Shown here: positions 58,301 to 64,000 of the stretch, in pieces
Layout: each line of letters opens with the position of its first letter
Numbering within the stretch: position 1 is the stretch's first letter
Source: Tribonema minus
Lineage: Eukaryota > Sar > Xanthophyceae > Tribonematales > Tribonemataceae
Direction: 5' to 3'
Assembly (NCBI GenBank): GCA_017506865.1
Contig: JAFCMP010000035.1
Location: 310,001-374,000 of the forward strand
Length of the DNA: 64,000 bases
Position numbers and translations under genes: made by a program
Notes under the pieces: model-generated
The model's input: only the letters and a program-made list of their open reading frames with translations
The model's database searches: none
Told to the model about the DNA's origin: nothing

Positions 58301-61300
58301 GGTCGGTTTCGCAGCGTGGTTTGGTGTGTGGCCGCTCAATACCCCCGTGTTCACGGCCATGCACGGTTCGAGGTCAGGCGCACTCCCGGCCCCAGCTGAC
58401 ACACGACGCACACCCCGCTGAGTGTTCATGTTTATGCACGTTCAAGTTCGTTCGCATTCATGTTCATGTGTGTTCATGATCATGGGCACTCAGGGCCCAC
58501 GCCGGCACGCTGCGCGCGACGCTGCTTTCATTTTCATGGCATGAATTCATGTTCATGCGCGATTCACGGCGGCGCTGCAGGTCGAGCGCGAGATCGCCAT
58601 GCGTCTGATTGAGATCGAGGCCCTCCGCAAGGAGACCGACAGGCTCAGCCGCGAGAGGCTGGAGAAGCTGCAGAAGGAGGTGAGAACATTATTAACCACA
58701 CCTTGTCACCTGAAGCTCTACTATCTTTTGAATCGTCTCCATCATGTGTTGGAGGCACTGGCAACCCGATGCGCATTCACAGCGGCACTGCTGCGTTCCA
58801 TTCACACGTGCACACACATGGACATCTGAATGGTACACGTTTGAACGGTGCATTTCCCAATTGTATATATGCACTTGTATTTTTAGTACTGTAGTGCTCC
58901 ATATATTGATGCCATATTCCGCCATGTGTCATTTCGTACCCAAGACGTTCACTCTTCTAATATGCGCAATGCCGATCATCTGAGCTTATCTGCGCCCCTC
59001 AGCGAGAACTTTCAAGCAAGTACCGCTGGACAATTCAGTAGCACAGCTGTCATACGCACGGATACTCTTTGATACATGCAGCGCTGAGCACTGCGCTGCG
59101 TGTGTTGGCGCAGCAGCCAAAGGCTCTGGGCACCCATCGAGGACAGGCTCAGTCCAGGTGGCGCTGCGCGCTCAACTTTTTGTCCATAACATCTTTAAGT
59201 GAAGTATCAGTACAACAAACAGTACAGTAGCTACAGTATACAGTACAGTAGCTACAACAGCATACAATAGAACGCTACTGCTGTACTTCAATGTCAAGCA
59301 ATCTTACGAGGCTGAGCGCTGCGCGCGGACGCGGCAGGTACAACAAAGAGTGCAGTAGCTACAACAGTACAGAAGTTTACTAGTGTGGTACTACTGCTGG
59401 ACTCCACTGTCACACAATCATATGAGGCTGAGCGCTGCGTCGCAGGTGGAGGCGCAGCGCGCGATTGAGGGCAAGCTGATGGCGGAGTGGCGCCGCGAGC
59501 TCAACTATCTGTCCATGCCGTCGTTAATTGAAGTATCAGTACAACAATGCGCGCAGTAGCTACAACATTAAACTTCCATAGTGCGCTACCGCTGTACTTC
59601 TTTATTGTCATACTATCATACGCGTCTGAGCGCTGCGCAGACGAGGCGCAGCGGGGGATTCGAGGACAAGCTGATGGCGGAGCGGCGCCGCGAGCAGTTA
59701 CAACAGTACAGAAGTGCACTGCTGTACTTCACCTTGATTCAATCTTATGAGGCTGAGCGTTGCGCGCTGCCGCACGTCGCAGGTGGAGGCGCAGCGCGCG
59801 ATTGAGGACAAGCTGATGGCCGAGTGGCGCCGCGAGCGCGAGCGCCTCGTCGGCATCAAGAGGGCCAAGCAGCAGCTGGAGGAGGCGCGCCGCCAGGTCA
59901 GTCTGTGGCAGCGCTCACATCGGGGGCGCCTGCAGTTGGCGCACTGCTGCGGCACTTGCTTGCGGGGGTGCTGCAGGCGCGCACGTGGCAGCTTGCCCAG
60001 CATTGCTGAGCACTGCAGGTGGCAACTGAGCTATGCATGTATCCGAGTGTCAAGTATCGCTAGGCGTAGCTCAGCACTCAGCTATACTCGCTTCTCTCAA
60101 GCATCTCGCTTTCACTTCTACACAAGCATCCAAAACTAGCACCACCAGCATTGTGCCCCTGACCCAATTACGTGCAACCAGACTGCGCGCATGATCGTGA
60201 CGAGTCGTGCTCTGTCAGGCGGTACACCACCAGGTTTTTATGGCGCATGGTGGATCTACACCGTTGTCCTGACAACGCGCGCATCACACAACCAGGACCA
60301 CACAATCAGTCGCTACATTCGGCCAGCAACAAGGCTGTAATGGCTGCGCAGTAATTGTGCCATTGAACTAAACATAAATGTTTATATGTGGACACCACCA
60401 AACTCCCCACGCCCGCACTGCGCAAGCTGAAACAACAGTCATTCACCGTCATCAGCATGGCGCTTGCGTCCAATCCAGACTTGGGGCTCTGCACAGCTGC
60501 TGTCATATCATCGGTGGCTTGCGTGTCTGGCATGCACATCGGCGCACACCCACCTTGGCTACTTGGTCACTGCCTTATGGCATCGCTTGCCAGCACGTGG
60601 TATGTGCATGTCGAAGAACTAGCAGCAGCGCTGCGCGTCGTGAAACAATGCACAATGCAGCCCCCCCCGGTCCCCTGACCCGCTGCAGCGGTGCGCTGCA
60701 TGCGTCGTCATCATCTGCCATGTTGATTCTCTCAGGCGGAGCTGGCACAGCAACGCGGGGAGTGGGCGCGCGCCGGAGAGCTCACGTGAGTCAAAACGCC
60801 CATCAATGCTGATGGTGCACACACGCAAATTGCAGACATAGACGCAGCTACTTGAAAGGCTCAAGACTTGCACTGTGGGGATGTGTGGAGGGGCTCACAA
60901 TGTCCCCGTGCCCATCGCCAGTGGCATTCAAGGGGGGGGGGGGGGGCAAAGGCGGGTTCCGCCCTGCTGCATTCTGCAGCTCCTCTTGCACATGATAGAT
61001 CGCCAGCAACGCGCATCATGTTTGACGACGCCGTCGTTACACCGCAAGAACGGCAGCCTCCTGGTGCCAGTCCAATGGCCGGTCCTGCTCGCACCGCCCA
61101 CGATTCTCTTCTGTTGCTTGTGAGCCGCCGCCATCTGGTGTTGTCGGGGATTTGACGCGTGCAGTGCCCGCAGCTGCTGATCCCTCCTCGGGGATGTCGG
61201 TGGTCGCCTCTTCACAGTACCGCAGCGGTCGCGCGCGTAGTTTGCAGGCGCCCTGCCAGTGGCGACGGATGAGGTGTACATATGTGCATGCATACACTTT

Positions 61301-63916
61301 GCTCATCACCTGCAGCCCGCAGGCGGCAGATGCCCCGCCCCCGCCACCAGTTTACGGTGCGCCCCCGCCACCAGTTTACGGTGCGCACCGACTCCCAGCA
61401 CTTGTCGTCCATCATAGTAGCGCGCGATGCATGACCACAGGGATTGCGAGTCACGCACGCGTATCGCTGGCGTACACAGTAACCTCCATTGGCGGCGGTG
61501 ATCGGCAGCACCCTCTGAGATGCCCGATCACTGGTGCATGTCCACCATCGTCGGCCGTCACATGCTCATGTACCCACTGATGGCGGCATTGCGCGCAAAC
61601 ACAATATGCTGCACGTCGGCGGCAGGTACTCTGAGATCCCGCGCCTCGAGGCGATCGTCGCCGAGGCGGACGCCGCTGAGAAGGCCGACGGCAGGGGCAG
61701 CGGCGGCGACGCGGAGGAGGGCCCTCTGGAGCGCAGGGGGCCCATGCTGGGCGACACGGTGACGGAGCAGGATGTGAGTGGCGCAGGGCGCGGCGCGGCG
61801 GCGCGCAAGTAGCGATTCTGACGTGAAAATTGATTGTCGAACTTGGGTACCTGTAGGGGCGAAAGACTAATCAAACCATCTAGTAGCTGTTTCCCCCCCC
61901 GAGATTTCCCTCAGGATGGCTTGCAAGGTTGTGGTGTGCAAGTCTCGCAATGAAGAGTCAGAGTCCGGGGCGATGAGCCACGCGGCGGGTTGGGGGACGT
62001 GCGCGGGCGCAGCGCGGCGCTGGCTGGGCTGCAGTGCCGGCGGCGGGGGCGGCCGACAGTTAGCGCGTTCGCTCTGCTGCTTCTCGGCGTGGCCGCATAT
62101 GGTCGTTGCATGCGCGTGCCTTCGCGCCGTTGATAGTATCATAGGAGTTCACAGTACTTGTAAGCATGTCAATGAGGCGACACGAAAGGGCGCTGCGGAT
62201 GATGAGTGTTGTGTGCTGCGACCACAAGGCATGACCACAGATATTGGTAGAGCACCACACGGCCTGTTTGAGGGTGTGTTGACTTCCCCTTCATAGAGCT
62301 TTGAACAATCCCCTGAGCGGCCCGGCAGCATCATTGCGCATGCCACGTCCCCATCGGCAAAGCGCCGCACAGCCACAAGCGCACGCGCACGTATCGTCTG
62401 CCTGCCTGTCTCATTCCCCCCCCCCCCCCCCCCCCCCCCCCGCGTGCACCCGGCGCCCCCGCTGCGGCAGGTCGGCGAGGTGGTGAGCCGCGCCACGGGC
62501 GTGCCCATCGGCCAGCTGCTGGCCAGCGAGACGCGCAAGCTGCTGCACATGGAGGACGCGCTCGCCAAGCGCGTGGTGGGCCAGGTACGTGTGTATGCAG
62601 GTAGGTAGGTAGGTATGCTTGCAACCTGTACGACCATCGTGTGGGAGAGAGGGCGGCGCACGGCACGAGGCGTGTGCTCAGACAGGTACGTACGCATGCT
62701 TACAACCCGCACGACCATCCCGCAGTACAGAGGGCGACGCCCGGCACACGCCGTGCGTCAAGAGGGGGCGCGCGCTATGAATGAATGGCACGCTCGCAGC
62801 GCCGCATGTCGTCGATCGCGTCGCGCGAAGGTTGCACGCAGAGCGCTGGCACTGTGCTTGCCATGAGAGCCAGCAATTGAGGGCGCCGCAGGTGACCATC
62901 TGTGGCGCTGCGACCGCCGCATCGCTGTCGCAGTCGGCTTCAGCGGGGCGCCAGCGACTCAGGTTTTAGTCTGATGCAAATGGCGTGTGCAGGCTGCGCC
63001 CATCTTGGATCTGGTCGGTGCAGTCGATCTGGCCGTGCGTTTTCGTGTTTAGGCGCCCCGGGCTCACTGAGCCCAGTATGCCATTCAGTGGCCGCTGGTG
63101 CCACGATGCACTCTACAGCGGTACACAAGTCAAATCGTACCTGAGCTGGCATGTATGCACTGTGCAGCACCACAGATCACTGTGCAGCACCACAGATCAA
63201 TCACGCGAGTGCGCAGCGCTGCCCGGCAACAGCTGCCATGTGTGACCCTGCAGGCGCGAAGCGCATGCGGTGCGCGCGCGCGCCTGTGTGTCCTGGTGAC
63301 GCTGCTCAGCTGAGCTGGGTGCCGGTGATGACGGAGCACATTCTGCAGCGCCTCTATCGCCAGCACTTGGGATGTACGGCCATGACGACTGCGACTCGCT
63401 GCTGACACGCGCGCCCCGCCCCGTCCTTGTTTGCGCCCTTTGCGCCCTGCCTGACAGGACGATGCCATCAAGGCTGTATCCAACTGCGTCAGGCTCGCCC
63501 GAGCCGGTGAGTGTGGTGCTCATGCCACACCAACCGCGTGGTTTTACTGCGACTTTCTTCTGATCCTGACCGCTAAAATGTGGGCGTCGCTGACAAGTCA
63601 ATCGCGCACGTCATTGGTAGTGGCGCTGTCTTAGTCGGTGGTGGCTCTGCAGCATTTCTATGCGTCAGATGTGCCGCGCATGGCTTGTCATCGTGCTGTG
63701 CTTACTACCCTGCAGACACAGCGGTAACATCTGGTTCACCTGCTGCGCAAGCCCATGCAGTCTGCTGATCGATGACGGTTGAACCTTGAGCGCACATGCG
63801 AGCATTCTGGGGCTAAAAACAAAAGAAAAACTGGCGCCGCTTTGCTCTTGTCTCTGTGTTGGTTCCTGCAGGTCTGCGCTCCCACACGCGGCCACTGGGG
63901 GTGTTCATGTTCTTAG
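52333..63916 (+). CDS. clpB: ClpB/Hsp100 disaggregase, 3' end beyond the window
   Basis: Exons after a possible ATG at 52333: to 52596 (or from a CAG acceptor at 52429), then 53073-53183, 53703-53881, 55007-55081, 55946-56035, 56559-56642, 57225-57293, 57989-58025, 58581-58679, 59783-59896, 60736-60785, 61626-61773, 62471-62584, 63458-63506, 63872-63916. All junctions agree in phase. The 52596 donor is GC-type. Blocks in order: [20 protein letters not shown], Walker A GEPGVGKT, Walker [62 protein letters not shown], the coiled-coil M domain ([28 protein letters not shown]), [31 protein letters not shown], and PLGVFMFLG at the edge of the second Walker A. It extracts and refolds aggregated proteins with Hsp70. 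No Clp_N domain precedes NBD1, as in mitochondrial Hsp78. Location is not resolved. Confidence 0.9.
52666..52700 (+). repeat. Telomere-like tract in ClpB intron 1
   Basis: Four to five TTAGGG-type units on the transcript strand, about 70 nt downstream of the GC-type donor at 52597. Confidence 0.9.
53823..54200 (+). repeat. Tandem copy of the ClpB exon 3 end and donor
   Basis: GAGATGCACCAGCTxGTCGG, then GCCGCxGAxGGCGGCATGGA and CGCCAGGTGAGCGCTGCCGC, occurs at about 53829 (the true exon, carrying Walker B) and again at about 54100 in the following intron. TCTAGCTCGCA, found just after the first copy, appears a second time at about 54327. The relic keeps the reading frame for about 20 codons and its donor. 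Confidence 0.85.
54522..54575 (+). repeat. Longest telomere-like tract in the window (ClpB intron 3)
   Basis: Seven near-perfect GTTAGG units followed by GGGTATGGTTAGGGGGG, with the G-rich strand in the transcript. Confidence 0.92.
55810..55880 (+). repeat. 33-bp tandem duplication in a ClpB intron
   Basis: GACCGCTGCTGCCGCAATGC followed by TGGCGTTCAC occurs twice head to tail, shortly upstream of the acceptor at 55945. Confidence 0.85.
59150..59840 (+). repeat. Four tandem copies around ClpB M-domain exon 10
   Basis: Units of about 140-280 bp start near 59155, 59443, 59640 and 59783. They share GAGGCTGAGCGCTGCG, a CGCAG acceptor, GTGGAGGCGCAGCGCGCGAT, AAGCTGATGGCGGAG with TGGCGCCGCGAG, and a trailing AAGTATCAGTACAACA. 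The last copy is the functional exon start. The 59443 copy has an intact acceptor and 18 in-frame codons ([17 protein letters not shown]) before diverging. The 59640 copy has a frameshift and the 59155 copy is mostly decayed. Confidence 0.82.
61335..61387 (+). repeat. 24-bp tandem duplication in a ClpB intron
   Basis: GCCCCxGCCACCAGTTTACG followed by GTGC occurs twice head to tail. Confidence 0.8.
62417..62443 (+). repeat. Poly-C tract serving as polypyrimidine tract
   Basis: A run of more than 20 C residues lies about 28 nt upstream of the ClpB acceptor at 62470. Similar C-runs precede acceptors of the peptidase-like gene (39311-39328, 45204-45216), the USP gene (on the minus strand at 31685-31707 and 30606-30630), the PPR gene (19866-19886) and the coiled-coil gene (6200-6222). 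Confidence 0.75.
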
Positions 63917-64000
63917 GTAGGTCACCATGAGCCCCCCGAGTCGCGTGTGCTCCGAGCCACGGGTAGCAGTGCTCAGCACTGTGCTGCCTGATGAGCACGC

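Noticed and set aside
1-64000. CRISPR arrays, insertion sequences, viral genes or toxin genes
   Set aside because: Direct repeats found are tandem or exon-derived without regular spacers. No transposase, integrase, capsid or toxin-like frame was seen.

Overview
This is nuclear DNA of a GC-rich, very intron-dense eukaryotic microbe. Most genes are mosaics of 45-800 bp exons joined by introns with GTGAG, GTGCG or GTACG donors and CGCAG acceptors; two introns use GC donors. One gene encodes a Rieske-like protein of the PSB33 type behind a signal peptide that ends in an ASA-like motif. That, with the GC content and TTAGGG-type interstitial repeats, fits an alga with a secondary plastid, most likely a haptophyte or similar group. 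The placement is inference. There are no bacterial-style operons, CRISPR arrays, rRNA genes or convincing tRNA genes.

Layout, left to right. At 177-945 (-) lies part of a gene with two beta-sandwich-like modules. At 2091-2842 (-) is a two-exon Rieske-like gene. About 3.0-3.9 kb holds unassigned exon candidates. At 4685-13114 (-) is a 12-exon gene for a coiled-coil, low-complexity protein with KxVxF motifs. At about 13.35-14.65 kb (+) is a poorly resolved membrane-protein locus. At 14690-26569 (-) is a PPR gene of about 19 exons with an organelle-targeting N-terminus. An 81-bp bidirectional promoter gap separates it from a three-exon GNAT acetyltransferase at 26651-28496 (+). At 30354-37168 (-) is an eight-exon USP deubiquitinase. 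At 37916-47245 (+) is a 12-exon membrane-anchored proline-iminopeptidase-like protein that lacks its nucleophile serine. At 49331-50131 (-) is an intronless ORF made of a 62-residue repeat I do not recognise, with a truncated copy beside it at 50.45-50.85 kb. From 52333 to the right edge (+) runs a ClpB/Hsp100 gene, cut off at the second Walker A motif.

The splice models were built by hand from donor/acceptor sites and reading phase. For the coiled-coil, USP, GNAT and peptidase genes every junction is phase-consistent and the total coding length is a multiple of three. The main weak points are one missing or uncertain exon in the PPR gene, a probable 1-2 nt indel in its exon near 15.6 kb, and the 5' end of ClpB.

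The genes do not form one pathway. They are housekeeping functions: organelle RNA metabolism, deubiquitination, a chaperone and a plastid protein. The most unusual features are genomic. Introns carry TTAGGG tracts nearly always G-rich on the transcript strand and often at the 5' splice site. Introns of three genes hold decayed tandem copies of a neighbouring exon edge with its splice site.
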